Source: an uncultured Christensenella sp. (GTDB taxonomy: Bacteria > Bacillota > Clostridia > Christensenellales > UBA3700). From it: DNA of 64,000 nucleotides. The notes under the pieces were generated by a model that was not told the origin of the DNA, searched no databases, and saw nothing but the letters and a program-made list of their open reading frames with translations. Shown here one piece after another: positions 42,624 to 52,208 of this stretch. The stretch is taken from the NCBI GenBank assembly GCA_910577845.1, contig CAJTNA010000001.1, forward strand, positions 186,001 to 250,000. The letters run 5' to 3'. Positions within the stretch are counted from its first letter, which is position 1. Every line of letters starts with the position of its first letter. A program made the translations under genes and the position numbers.

Positions 42624-42662
42624 AATTGACCTACTCTATTATACATATTCCATTGTTCAAAT

Positions 42663-43925
42663 TTACTTTCTGTACTCATCTAAAAACTTTGGTATTCCAT
42701 TATCAAGTCTTGATTGTTCAGCTAAGAATGCCATTAAATGACTTTCAATACTCATATTAATATCTGTCTTTGTTTTGCCATTAGCTAAAGCATTAATTAA
42801 TCTACCATCACCACCACCATGTGAACCTCTAGCATCAGCACTTCTAGCTATTTTCTTTGGTTTTTTGCCATATACCTCAAGTATAAATTTAGGTTTATCT
42901 GTATGGCAATGCAACATACCTAAAGTACCACGAATAACGGTTTCACGACAGCAAGACTTACCACTGAATGCAGTCATAGTTAGTGTTGATGTAATACCAT
43001 TTTCAAACTCCATTTGAACAGTTTGATAATCCACAACATCATTGTCAGATAAAAATACACATCTGCCAAAATCGGTATTCTTGCAAGCCTCATATAGCTT
43101 TGGAATAGTAACTGTACTATCACTCATTAGTCTTGATTGAGGCCACATATTTTTATAAGCAAAAGAAGGTATCCCTCTTAAATTTTTTATGTAAAGTTTT
43201 TCACAATCATATGGACATTTATCTTTTACCTTACAGCCATCCAAGCAATACTCAGTACAACCCTCAGGTGCATTTTCCTTTTTGAAATAGTTAAGTTTAC
43301 CTATTGATGAAACAAATTTACATTTAGATTCTGCAAGATAAACTGCTATATCTAAATCGTGACAGCATTTAGCAAGTATCATTGGATTTGATTCCTCACT
43401 TTTACGCCAGTCACCTCTTACAAAACTATGTGCTTGATGCCAGTATGCAACATTTTCAATCTGTTCGATTGATACAATTTTACCAAGCACTCCACTATCC
43501 ATAATTTCTTTGATTTTTTCATAGTAGCCAGAATATCTAAGCACGTGGCAAACGTCAACCTTAAGTCCTTTCTCATTAGCAACCCTAGCAATATCAATAC
43601 AATCCTCAATAGAGCAAGCAATCGGCTTTTCTAAAAGCAAATTATAGCCACTATTTAAAGCTTTTATAGAATGTTCGTGATGTTGCTTATCTTGTGTACA
43701 AATAAACAAATAATCTGCCATTTTAGGAACTGCAATGAATTCATCAATATTGTTAAACAATTTATCATCTGCAAGACCAAATTCAGATTTAGCAAGTGCT
43801 AATTTATCTTTAGATGTATCAATTACAGCTACAACTTCCAAATTGTTTTTATTTGCAATATTTTTGCAAAGAAGTGCATAGTTTCTACCTCTGCCACCAT
43901 AACCCAAGATTGCTACTTTTATCAT
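42663..43925 (-). CDS. Gfo/Idh/MocA family oxidoreductase with Cys cluster
   Basis: 420 aa from the ATG at 43925 (TTGGAGG upstream). The N-terminal Rossmann fold is VAILGYGGRGRNYALLC; LLEKPIACSIEDC has the catalytic EKP. A Cys-rich insertion, CTEYCLDGCKVKDKCPYDCE (near residue 225-245), could bind an iron-sulfur cluster or zinc. The family oxidises sugars or inositols with NAD(P); the substrate is unknown. It is upstream of the phosphatase pseudogene in the same direction. The gap 43926-44333 is AT-rich with nothing recognised. Confidence 0.92.
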   Translation of the reverse strand: MIKVAILGYGGRGRNYALLCKNIANKNNLEVVAVIDTSKDKLALAKSEFGLADDKLFNNIDEFIAVPKMADYLFICTQDKQHHEHSIKALNSGYNLLLEKPIACSIEDCIDIARVANEKGLKVDVCHVLRYSGYYEKIKEIMDSGVLGKIVSIEQIENVAYWHQAHSFVRGDWRKSEESNPMILAKCCHDLDIAVYLAESKCKFVSSIGKLNYFKKENAPEGCTEYCLDGCKVKDKCPYDCEKLYIKNLRGIPSFAYKNMWPQSRLMSDSTVTIPKLYEACKNTDFGRCVFLSDNDVVDYQTVQMEFENGITSTLTMTAFSGKSCCRETVIRGTLGMLHCHTDKPKFILEVYGKKPKKIARSADARGSHGGGDGRLINALANGKTKTDINMSIESHLMAFLAEQSRLDNGIPKFLDEYRK

Positions 43926-44333
43926 AATTACCTCCAATAATTTACCTTACTAATTTCACATCAAATTTTTACACAATTTATTCTAACTTTTTATTTATTT
44001 TTTTATCTCTTTAATTAAGATTTCTCTACTCTTTTTTGCTTTTTCCATTTCTCGCTTATTATAAAGTTATTCATATAGCTAAATAGATAAAATCACGTAT
44101 ATTTTAACACATCCCAAGCATATAAGTCAATACAAAAAGTCTTAACTATCGCTTTAAAATCAATTAATATACATCTTGTTTCAATTTTTCATACAAATCA
44201 AACTAAATATTATAAACAATTTGCCTTTTTTCATAGTTACCTCAGTTTAAATATTTACTATTTTTATTTTATCACATCTAAACTTAAATTTCAAGACTTA
44301 ATCTTTATATTTAATGCAATTCTTGCCTTATAT

Positions 44334-44399
44334 TTGACAAATGAAACTTTTTTTGGTATGATATGTAAAACGATAACAAAACATAGCGATAACAAAACA
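44334..44399 (+). promoter_or_regulatory. Promoter and tandem repeat in leader of the DUF2156 gene
   Basis: TTGACA (44334-44339), 17-base spacer ending TGG, TATGAT (44357-44362). The leader has two exact copies of CGATAACAAAACA (44371-44383 and 44387-44399), ten bases before the ATG. Confidence 0.7.
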
Positions 44400-44409
44400 C
44401 GAGGTTAAT

Positions 44410-45291
44410 ATGTTAAAATTTGAGGATATAAATTTATCTCATAAAAAACAATTTGAAAATTTTGCAAGTGAAAATTTAAAACTTAATAGCATTAGTGATT
44501 TCAACTTTTTTTATTTATGGAATACAAAAAACAATATACAAATCACCTTTAATAATGAATATGTAATTTTAAAAGGCGTTTGGGATAATAAAAAATACTT
44601 TTACTCACCCTCAATCAAAAATGTTGAGGACTTTGAAAATATTTATAAATTAATTGAAGAATATCAAAATGGTAAAGATTTTTATTTTGCTGGCATTGAC
44701 AAAGCAATTGTTGACAATATAAAATGCATACCTAACGGTGCTACAATTAGTTTTGATAGGAATGCAAGCGATTATATTTATTTAAGTAGTGATTTAATCA
44801 ATTTGCAAGGCAAAAAATTTCATTCAAAAAAGAATTTTGTAAATTCATTTGTTAAAAATTATAAATATGAATTTGTTGAATATAATGACAGCTATTATAA
44901 AGAAATATTAAATTTATATGATAATTGGACAAAAAATAGCGAACATCAAGTAGATAAGAATGAAAAGATTGCAATCAAAAGTGCTTTAGATAATTACAAA
45001 GAATTAGGCCTATTGATAGGTTTGCTATTAGTAGACGGCAAAATTGGTGCATTTAGTGTATCGGCTATATCAGTACATAATGTTGCACAAGTATTTTTTG
45101 AAAAAGCAGATATTGCCTATAAAGGTATTTATGCTATGATTAACAACTTAACTGCCAGCAGATATTTTACTAATGTGGAATTTGTCAATCGTGAGGAAGA
45201 TATGGGTATTGAAGGCTTAAGAAAGGCAAAACTAAGCTATAACCCAACTATAATTTATGAAAAATTTATTTTAGAGCGTAAGTATGAATGA
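44410..45291 (+). CDS. DUF2156 / phosphatidylglycerol lysyltransferase C-terminal-like protein
   Basis: 293 aa. The double-GNAT fold of DUF2156: SISDFNFFYLWN near the N-terminus, GKKFHSKKNFVNSFVKNYKYEFVEY (typical K-x-R-x-K-x-N/I-N-F segment), then DGKIGAFSVSAISVHNVAQVFFEKAD and FVNREEDMGIEGLRKAKLSYNP at the end. Related proteins transfer aminoacyl groups, but this one has no membrane domain. GAGGTT precedes the ATG. It overlaps the following GNAT gene by eight bases. Confidence 0.9.
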   Translation: MLKFEDINLSHKKQFENFASENLKLNSISDFNFFYLWNTKNNIQITFNNEYVILKGVWDNKKYFYSPSIKNVEDFENIYKLIEEYQNGKDFYFAGIDKAIVDNIKCIPNGATISFDRNASDYIYLSSDLINLQGKKFHSKKNFVNSFVKNYKYEFVEYNDSYYKEILNLYDNWTKNSEHQVDKNEKIAIKSALDNYKELGLLIGLLLVDGKIGAFSVSAISVHNVAQVFFEKADIAYKGIYAMINNLTASRYFTNVEFVNREEDMGIEGLRKAKLSYNPTIIYEKFILERKYE

Positions 45292-46057
45292 GCAAGAACT
45301 TTACAATTTTGTATTTAATGATGGTAAGGAATATACAGACTTTTACTTTAACAAAAGGCGTAATAAAGTTATTACCTACTCCAAACAAATAAATAACAAT
45401 ACTATTGCTCTTGTTGGTTGTCTAAATATAACATTGTTTTCAAATAAAGAAAGCTACAATGGAGTGTTGATTACTGGTGTATGCACAAGTCCAGAACTAC
45501 GTGGTAAAGGCATAATGCAAGAGCTTTTAGGTAAAGTAATTGAGGATTTAAAAATTAATGAAAATGATTTTATTCTACTATCACCAGTAAATGACGTCTA
45601 TTACAAAAAGTATGGTTTTGAAAGTCTTGTAAAATGCGACAAAATTACTCTAAACTACAAAAAAAATTGCGAATATATAGTAAAAACTGCTAAAAAAGTA
45701 GATTTTAACTTGCTTTATGACATTTATATGAATATAGCAACAAAGTTTAATAGCTACCAAGTAATAAATAAAAATATTATATTAGATATATTTGACGAAT
45801 ATGAACTTGCAGATACACCTATCCAAATAATTTACAAAAATAACACACCTTTTGGTTGGTTTACTATTGAAGATAAAAATGTTACTCACGCAATTGTTGA
45901 GGATATAAAAATTTTAAATAACATTGCAATGCTTGATGGCTATACTTGCTACGAACTAAACAAAAATGGTCACAAAGATTTGTTCCAAATAAAATATTTA
46001 AATGAAAAAATAAAGCAATTGGAAACAAATACAACCTATATTTTAAATAAATATTGA
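45284..46057 (+). CDS. GNAT family N-acetyltransferase (Eis-like)
   Basis: 257 aa. Motif A is GVLITGVCTSPELRGKGIMQELLGKVI (about 64-90), followed by DFILLSPVNDVYYKKYGF. A C-terminal half without motif A is present, as in Eis-like two-domain acetyltransferases. Translation is coupled to the DUF2156 gene by overlap, and the pair is conserved in Clostridia. The substrate is unknown. Confidence 0.87.
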   Translation: MNEQELYNFVFNDGKEYTDFYFNKRRNKVITYSKQINNNTIALVGCLNITLFSNKESYNGVLITGVCTSPELRGKGIMQELLGKVIEDLKINENDFILLSPVNDVYYKKYGFESLVKCDKITLNYKKNCEYIVKTAKKVDFNLLYDIYMNIATKFNSYQVINKNIILDIFDEYELADTPIQIIYKNNTPFGWFTIEDKNVTHAIVEDIKILNNIAMLDGYTCYELNKNGHKDLFQIKYLNEKIKQLETNTTYILNKY

Positions 46058-46135
46058 TTGTTCAACATAAATATTATCGATAATACAATTAACAAATAAA
46101 AAACGATATTGTAATTAAGCATTGTTTTTTTCAAT

Positions 46136-46173
46136 AAAAATAATATATTTGCAAATGCAAATATATTATTTTT
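46136..46173. terminator. Perfect 17-base-pair hairpin between convergent genes
   Basis: AAAAATAATATATTTGC (46136-46152), loop AAAT, GCAAATATATTATTTTT (46157-46173). The stop of the formate-channel gene lies within the stem. Confidence 0.85.
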
Positions 46174-46897
46174 CTTCATTTTCAGATTGTTCAATTTCAT
46201 TATTTTTTTTAGTTAACTTATCTTTTGCCCAAAATACCAAAGGTATCAGTATCCCACCAATTATATTACCAATCATAACTATAAAGGTATGTAAAACTAT
46301 TTTTCCAGAAAAGCCATTACCACTTAGAGCTGTTAGTGCAAAATATACTTGATTTGCAACTGAGTGTTCCACTCCTAATATAGTAAATGTAAAGATAGGA
46401 AAAACAATTGCAATTATTCCAGCAGTTTTGCTATTCTTACAAGCTCTATATCCTAAGACTGCCATTGTTATAAACACTCCACATAAAATTGCAGATAACA
46501 ATACAACCCAAAGCTCAGTATTAAGCTTCGCTATAGAAACCTCAACTGCCCTTTCCATAACTGCAGGTCCAATCGCTGTTTTAAAAATAAGTAACGAACC
46601 TATCCAACAACCAACGCAATTACCTAAAAAAGCTAAAATCAATTTATACCAATCTTTGTAGTTTGTATAAATCAAATCACAATTTAGTCCAGTAAACAAT
46701 TTAAATTTAAGTAAAATAATAAACACAAGCCCAATTGTAAATGAAAAACCACCAGCAATTTTAAGCCATATACTACTATCAAAGCTTGTTATGTACAAAT
46801 ATGTCATACCACCAATAGCAATCATTATGCCTGCTAAAATTGACAGCAGAAAAAAAGCTGTGTCAACTTTTAATTTATTTATAAATTTTTCCTTCAT
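46166..46897 (-). CDS. Formate/nitrite transporter family channel
   Basis: 243 aa with six membrane helices, e.g. TAFFLLSILAGIMIAIGGMTYLYI, LGNCVGCWIGSLLIF (the conserved N-x-x-G motif) and FAIMIGNIIGGILIPLVFWAK-type C-terminal helix. The FocA/NirC fold lets formate or nitrite pass the membrane. GGGG precedes the ATG. The specific ion cannot be told. No pfl gene is adjacent. Confidence 0.92.
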   Translation of the reverse strand: MKEKFINKLKVDTAFFLLSILAGIMIAIGGMTYLYITSFDSSIWLKIAGGFSFTIGLVFIILLKFKLFTGLNCDLIYTNYKDWYKLILAFLGNCVGCWIGSLLIFKTAIGPAVMERAVEVSIAKLNTELWVVLLSAILCGVFITMAVLGYRACKNSKTAGIIAIVFPIFTFTILGVEHSVANQVYFALTALSGNGFSGKIVLHTFIVMIGNIIGGILIPLVFWAKDKLTKKNNEIEQSENEEK

Positions 46898-46928
46898 TTT
46901 AACCCCAATTCACATACAATTATTAAAT

Positions 46929-47861
46929 TTAATTTAATTCAGGTATTTTTATACTCTCGTCATCATAATAAAATTTATGCCAATATTGTTGAGAAGCTTT
47001 TACAGTAGTTTTACCAACTTTTTCATTTACACCACAATAATCTTCCATTAAAATAAATTGAGTAAATCTATAAGTTTTGCCTACTTTTTCTATCTCGGCA
47101 ACCATTCTAGTATCCTCATTAAATTTGTCATAATTACCGCCAGTTGCTTTCTCAATCGCTTTAACAACGGTTGCTTGCTCACTTCTCATATCGCCAGTTA
47201 AAGTATTTATCATAATTGTACAATAGTATTTATCATCTTTCATATATACATTTCTATCAGTTTTAGTAGATAAATATTTTTCCTCTAACCAATTATATTG
47301 GTGAAAGTCATTTTTTAATCTATTAACTTTATCTGTGGGTGAATTAATGCCACTCTCTTCATTGTCAGCATTAAATGAACCCCACGCTACTTTAGTAAAG
47401 TTAGCAGTTACTTTTTTCTTTTTATCAAGTTTCACTTTGTTACCATCATTTCTTATGTACTTTACTTTACATTGATTTGTGCTACTATTAAAGTAAAACT
47501 CGTCACCATTACCACTAGGCACTGACATTCCAGTTCCAGCAACTATATAATACTCATAATATTCATTACCATTTCTAATTATCGTTTGAAATGTATTTTG
47601 ATACAAATTCAAATTCACTAAAGATTCTGCAACTCCATTAAAAGTAAAATCTACTTCCATTTTATAATTATCTGTATTTTGATATGTAGTATATGCTTGC
47701 TTAAACAATTCGTAGGCATCAACACCTTTAACAATTTTCATATCCTTTTTAGGATTATATAAAATTGTAGGGTCTCCTGGCGTTAAATTAGTAGCACAAC
47801 CACAAAGCACTGCTACCAATATCCCAATTAATGATACAAGCATTAAAATTTTCTTTTTCAT
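46929..47861 (-). CDS. Hypothetical lipoprotein
   Basis: 310 aa. Signal peptide with lipobox VLCGCAT (about residue 20). The remainder is a soluble exported domain with alternating Lys/Tyr-rich strands (YKMEVDFTFNG, WLEEKYLSTKTDRNVYMKDDKYYC). No family recognised. GAGGTAG precedes the ATG. It is upstream of the formate channel in the same direction, 31 bases apart. Confidence 0.75.
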   Translation of the reverse strand: MKKKILMLVSLIGILVAVLCGCATNLTPGDPTILYNPKKDMKIVKGVDAYELFKQAYTTYQNTDNYKMEVDFTFNGVAESLVNLNLYQNTFQTIIRNGNEYYEYYIVAGTGMSVPSGNGDEFYFNSSTNQCKVKYIRNDGNKVKLDKKKKVTANFTKVAWGSFNADNEESGINSPTDKVNRLKNDFHQYNWLEEKYLSTKTDRNVYMKDDKYYCTIMINTLTGDMRSEQATVVKAIEKATGGNYDKFNEDTRMVAEIEKVGKTYRFTQFILMEDYCGVNEKVGKTTVKASQQYWHKFYYDDESIKIPELN

Positions 47862-47942
47862 TTATCTACCTCAATAAATTGTTAAAACAATTTGCAAATA
47901 TTTATTCAACAATCTTTTGTATGCCATTTTCAAACAATGTAG

Positions 47943-48527
47943 TTACATATCACGTCTATCAAGCAAGGCTCTTGATAATGTAGTTTCGTCTGCATATTCA
48001 ATGTCTGAACCAATAGGTATACCATGTGCAAGCCTTGTAACACGTATGCCCAAGGGTTTTATCAATCTTGCAATATACATCGCAGTAGCCTCGCCTTCCA
48101 CATCGGAATTAGTTGCCATAATAACCTCATTAACGCCATCTAACCTTGCAAGTAACTCTTTTATTCGTATATCATTTGCACCAATACCCATAAGTGGATT
48201 AATAGTGCCGTGCAAAACGTGGTAAACGCCTTTAAAATCTTTCAACTTTTCAAAAGCTATAACATCTTTAGGCTCTTTAACCACACAAATTATGGAATTA
48301 TCACGACTTTCGCAAATTTCGCAAATATCTCTATCTGTATAATTTCCGCAAGATTTACAATAATGCACATTACGCTTAACTTCCATTATAGTTTTTGCAA
48401 AGTTTTCTGCATCTTCCTCTTGCATATTAATTATAGAATAAGCATAACGAGTGGCAGTTTTTAGTCCTACCCCCGGCAATTTTGTAAATTCCGCAATTAA
48501 TTTTTGTATAGGTTCAATATATTGCAT
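47943..48527 (-). CDS. recR: Recombination mediator RecR
   Basis: 194 aa. Helix-hairpin-helix KLPGVGLKTATRYAYSI, four-Cys zinc finger CKSCGNYTDRDICEICE, Toprim domain with GIGANDIRI, ATNSDVEGEATAMYIARL. It loads RecA in the RecFOR repair pathway. It overlaps the ybaB stop by one base (TAATG), the usual ybaB-recR coupling. Confidence 0.97.
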   Translation of the reverse strand: MQYIEPIQKLIAEFTKLPGVGLKTATRYAYSIINMQEEDAENFAKTIMEVKRNVHYCKSCGNYTDRDICEICESRDNSIICVVKEPKDVIAFEKLKDFKGVYHVLHGTINPLMGIGANDIRIKELLARLDGVNEVIMATNSDVEGEATAMYIARLIKPLGIRVTRLAHGIPIGSDIEYADETTLSRALLDRRDM

Positions 48528-48853
48528 TATAGTCCCATTCCAGCAAAAGCACCTAATTTAGCTTGGCTTTCTGCATCGGCTTTATCTGTAGCATCGTTAA
48601 ATGCAGCCACAATTAAATCCTCAAGCATTTCAACATCATCAGGGTCACAAGCCTCTGGCTTAATGCTAACTGCAGAGATTTTTTTATCACAAGTCATAGT
48701 AATTTCTACCATACCGCCACCAGCTGAGCCTGTTACCTCTGTTTCAGCAAGTTGCTCCTTTGCTACCATCATATCCTCTTGCATTTTTTGAGCTTGCTTC
48801 ATAAGTTGTTGCATATTGCCCATTCCGCCACCAAATCCACCAAATTTTGCCAT
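48527..48853 (-). CDS. ybaB: YbaB/EbfC family nucleoid-associated protein
   Basis: 108 aa. The Gly/Met-rich start GFGGGMGNMQQLMKQAQKMQEDM, then VTGSAGGGMVEITMTCDKKISAVSI and DPDDVEMLEDLIVAAFNDA are family signatures. It is a small dimeric DNA-binding protein between dnaX and recR, as in most bacteria. AGAGGT precedes the ATG. The 191 bases to dnaX are AT-rich with nothing recognised. Confidence 0.96.
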   Translation of the reverse strand: MAKFGGFGGGMGNMQQLMKQAQKMQEDMMVAKEQLAETEVTGSAGGGMVEITMTCDKKISAVSIKPEACDPDDVEMLEDLIVAAFNDATDKADAESQAKLGAFAGMGL

Positions 48854-49044
48854 AATTATACCTCTCTTTATTGTTTTTTATCAATACTATTTTATTTTAT
48901 TAATAACTTTTACAATTATTTTTATATTTTACTATGCATTACATTTTTATTACTTTAAATTTTTTTATTTAGCGAATAACAAAAATACAATTTATATTAT
49001 AAAAAACTAATATAAATAATTGAAATTATAATTTATGAATATTG

Positions 49045-50565
49045 CTATAATTTAATATTAACTATATCTTTATCAAAAAGACCTTTTACATATGCAATAT
49101 CATCATCAATATTGACAATTTTATTGCTATCAATCACTTTTACACTATTGACACCCTCAAACTCCTCAGTAAGCAACTTTGTAATTAGTTCAAAATACTC
49201 TGGCAACAAAAGTGTATCTGCCATATTTGCTCTTGCAGGTCTTATGTTAACTACATCACCCTCTAAGCTAAAATTATCCTTATTAAGTTCCGTAAGTTCA
49301 CTATATAGAGCAAATTTTTTCATATCACGAGTAGCTTTAATCAAATACCCACAACACGCTGATTTATTAAATGGTCGTTTTTTTTTAACTGCTACAGTGC
49401 TACTTGCAACAAAATCACCATTAGCAATTTTATCTTCTAACGCCTTTAAGCGTGTTATGACACCAGTCAAATCAATATTAGCTTTTTCATCTGCACATTT
49501 TGCAATACTTGCCTCAATTAGAGTTCTTGGCATACTACTATAACGCATATTGCTCTCTACAACTGACATCGTATCAATACATTGCAAAATTCTGTCATTA
49601 CTATAGCCAGTCATTGCTTTTAAACGATTAATGATTTCACTTGGTAAACTCAATGTTTTTGCACAATCAAAAACATTCTGTGCGACAAATAAATTGCGAA
49701 ACATTTTAGTAATATCACGAGCAAGCACACTCATACTTTTACCATAGTCGGATAAGCCATCAATCAAAGTCAATGCTGTGCCAATATCACCTTTAAGAGT
49801 ACATTCCATAATATCCATAATGATATTTGGATTGGACTGACCTAAAACATCTAAAACAACATTATAGTCAATATTACCTTCACCATATGACACACACATA
49901 TCTGCAATTGACAAGGCGTCTCTAACAGAGCCGTCACCTGCCTCAGCTATTGCAAGACACGCATCATCTGTGCATTTAATATCCATATCATCAAATATAT
50001 ACTTAATTCTTGTCGCAATACTTGCAGTAGGTACAAGCCTAAAATCAAACCTCAAGCACCTTGACAAAATAGTTTGTGGTAACTTATGTACCTCTGTTGT
50101 TGCAAGAATAAAAATAACGTGACTAGGTGGTTCCTCCAATGTCTTTAACAAAGCATTAAATGCCCCTATAGACAACATATGAACCTCATCAATAATGTAA
50201 ACTTTAAATCTGCCAACAGATGGTGGATATTTAACAGATTCCCTAAGTTCTCTTATCTCATCAACGCCATTATTTGAGGCAGCATCTATTTCAATAATAT
50301 CCAAATTATTTGGCTTCGCAAGTTCCAAACAAACATCGCATTTACCACAAGCACAGCCGTCATTATGGCTAGTACAATTAACAGCACGAGCAAAGATTTT
50401 TGCAATAGAAGTTTTACCAGTTCCTCTTGTTCCAGTGAATAAATATGCGTGACCAATTGTGTCTGTTTTTATCTGATTACGCAATATTCTAACTATATGT
50501 TCTTGACCTACTATGCCGTCAAAATTATATGGTCTATATTTTCGATATATTGATACATATGCCAT
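49045..50565 (-). CDS. dnaX: DNA polymerase III subunits gamma/tau
   Basis: 506 aa. YRKYRPYNFDGIVGQEHIV, Walker A FTGTRGTGKTSIAK, zinc module CTSHNDGCACGKCDVC, Walker B YIIDEVHML, SRCLRFDF (sensor 1) and domain III follow. It loads the sliding clamp and couples polymerases. The tau-specific C-terminal part (about 370-506) is shorter than in E. coli. In codons 394-396 there is a run of nine A (49378-49386 complement); slippage there would make a gamma-like form of about 400 aa. It heads the dnaX-ybaB-recR cluster; GAGGTG site. Confidence 0.96.
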   Translation of the reverse strand: MAYVSIYRKYRPYNFDGIVGQEHIVRILRNQIKTDTIGHAYLFTGTRGTGKTSIAKIFARAVNCTSHNDGCACGKCDVCLELAKPNNLDIIEIDAASNNGVDEIRELRESVKYPPSVGRFKVYIIDEVHMLSIGAFNALLKTLEEPPSHVIFILATTEVHKLPQTILSRCLRFDFRLVPTASIATRIKYIFDDMDIKCTDDACLAIAEAGDGSVRDALSIADMCVSYGEGNIDYNVVLDVLGQSNPNIIMDIMECTLKGDIGTALTLIDGLSDYGKSMSVLARDITKMFRNLFVAQNVFDCAKTLSLPSEIINRLKAMTGYSNDRILQCIDTMSVVESNMRYSSMPRTLIEASIAKCADEKANIDLTGVITRLKALEDKIANGDFVASSTVAVKKKRPFNKSACCGYLIKATRDMKKFALYSELTELNKDNFSLEGDVVNIRPARANMADTLLLPEYFELITKLLTEEFEGVNSVKVIDSNKIVNIDDDIAYVKGLFDKDIVNIKL

Positions 50566-50578
50566 AAAACACCTCGCC

Positions 50579-52208
50579 TATTATTTTAACATATTATCTA
50601 ATCTTTTGCAATGTTTTTAATTGAAATAATTACATTTAACTTAATTGATTTTAGCCAATATTGTACTAATTTGCAAAATTTTTAATAAATATCACATTTA
50701 ACAATTTTCAATTAGCAAATACATATAATAAAATTATTGTCACCCAAACATTGCAAAATAATCATAAATCTAGTATTTTTTATTGTTTTAACATTAAAAA
50801 TTCAGTTAATTTTATTGAATTAAAAATATAAGTAATTACAAAAATTTAGACAATAAATAGCTAAAATATAAAATATCACCTTTCCAATTTTTTCAGTTTA
50901 GAGATTTAAGCAATAATATTGATAAAAAAAATAACTTTAATTATAACAACTATTAAATATAAAAATTATCTTTTATATATTGATAAAGATTTATAAATTA
51001 ATATAAAATTGCTTTTTGTAAATTTTATTAAATATCTATTTAATTTATAGAAAAGTTCAAATTTTAAATAATAATGTTATAAAAAAATGTTTTTAATATT
51101 ATATTGTTTATGCACATATATTAAATTGTAATATAAAAAAAATAAAGCTACAAACAAATTATTAATGACATTTAGTACAAACTTGAAAACTAATAAGTTT
51201 ATAGCAAAATATTTGGACAATTAAAGATAGTTAATAAACCATTAAACCAATAAATTAATTGTTAAATAATGCACTTGCACAAAACTGATTTTATACCTTA
51301 TGACATTTTCAAATATTAATTTCAATGCAATAACATACAATTGCATTTTTTAAACTATGGTTCTAATTTTTTTATATTATATAAATTAAATAACTTTATA
51401 TATAAGACAGCTAAATTTTAATATTGTTACAATATGGTTATTTTATAAAAACTATTTATTTTTATCACATATAAGTTATATTTAATTTTCAAAATTTTGA
51501 TTCAATTTTTCACTGCATAAAAAATTTTTTATCTTACATACAAAATTTAGTATTATATTATAAGTTTCATCTAACATTTAATATTACTATATTTGTTTTG
51601 CTTTAGGTCAACTTTTGCTTTGTTAATGCAAATTTTTTATTCATTAAAACACTGCCTAAAATAGCATTATGTTAATTCAAACTATATACTGAAATAAAAC
51701 TAAATTTTAATCAAGAACAAAATGATTCTTTTGAACACTAAATATTAATGTTTTAACAAATCAAAAAATAATGGCTTAGGAAAAGCCATTATTTTAAAAA
51801 CATTTATAACATTATAAATTGATAAACAACATTTAAATACAAGCAAAGTAAAATTCGTTATAAGGTATAAAGCAAATTATTTAAATTGCAAAGATTTTTA
51901 GTATAACATTACTTACAAAAAATTTATTGCATTTTCAATATAAGTAAACGAATTTACTATTATGAGCTTAGACTAATAATAGATATACTTACCTAAAACA
52001 ATGCATTTTTAAGGCATTAGTTAAGTGGCAATATATTTACATATTCAATTACTTTAAATAAATCAAAGCAAATTTTTTGCTTGCAAACAATTAATAGCCT
52101 CTAAATTTACGCAAAGTAATATTAATTCAAACTATAAATACTTAATTATACCTAATGGTGCAATGATAATAAATTTAAAATAATTATAAACAATAAGCTA
52201 TGTTTTAA
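50579..52208. other. 1.6-kb AT-rich gene desert
   Basis: No reading frame of note, no tRNA- or rRNA-like sequence, and extremely AT-rich. The only sharp feature is the hairpin at 51765-51795. No tandem repeats or CRISPR-like spacing were seen. Confidence 0.7.
51765..51795. terminator. Orphan bidirectional terminator-like hairpin
   Basis: AAAATAATGGCTT (51765-51777), loop AGGAA, AAGCCATTATTTT (51783-51795). It stands alone in the gene desert. It is 414 bases from the end of the minus-strand gene at 52209, so it could end that transcript. Confidence 0.6.

Noticed and set aside
49112..49543. 143-aa + strand frame inside dnaX
   Set aside because: It lies wholly antisense within a clear dnaX gene and its composition is that of a shadow frame.
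50579..52208. SRP RNA, oriC or CRISPR near dnaX
   Set aside because: No GC-rich SRP-like fold, no clustered DnaA boxes, no dnaA/dnaN neighbours, no regularly spaced repeats.
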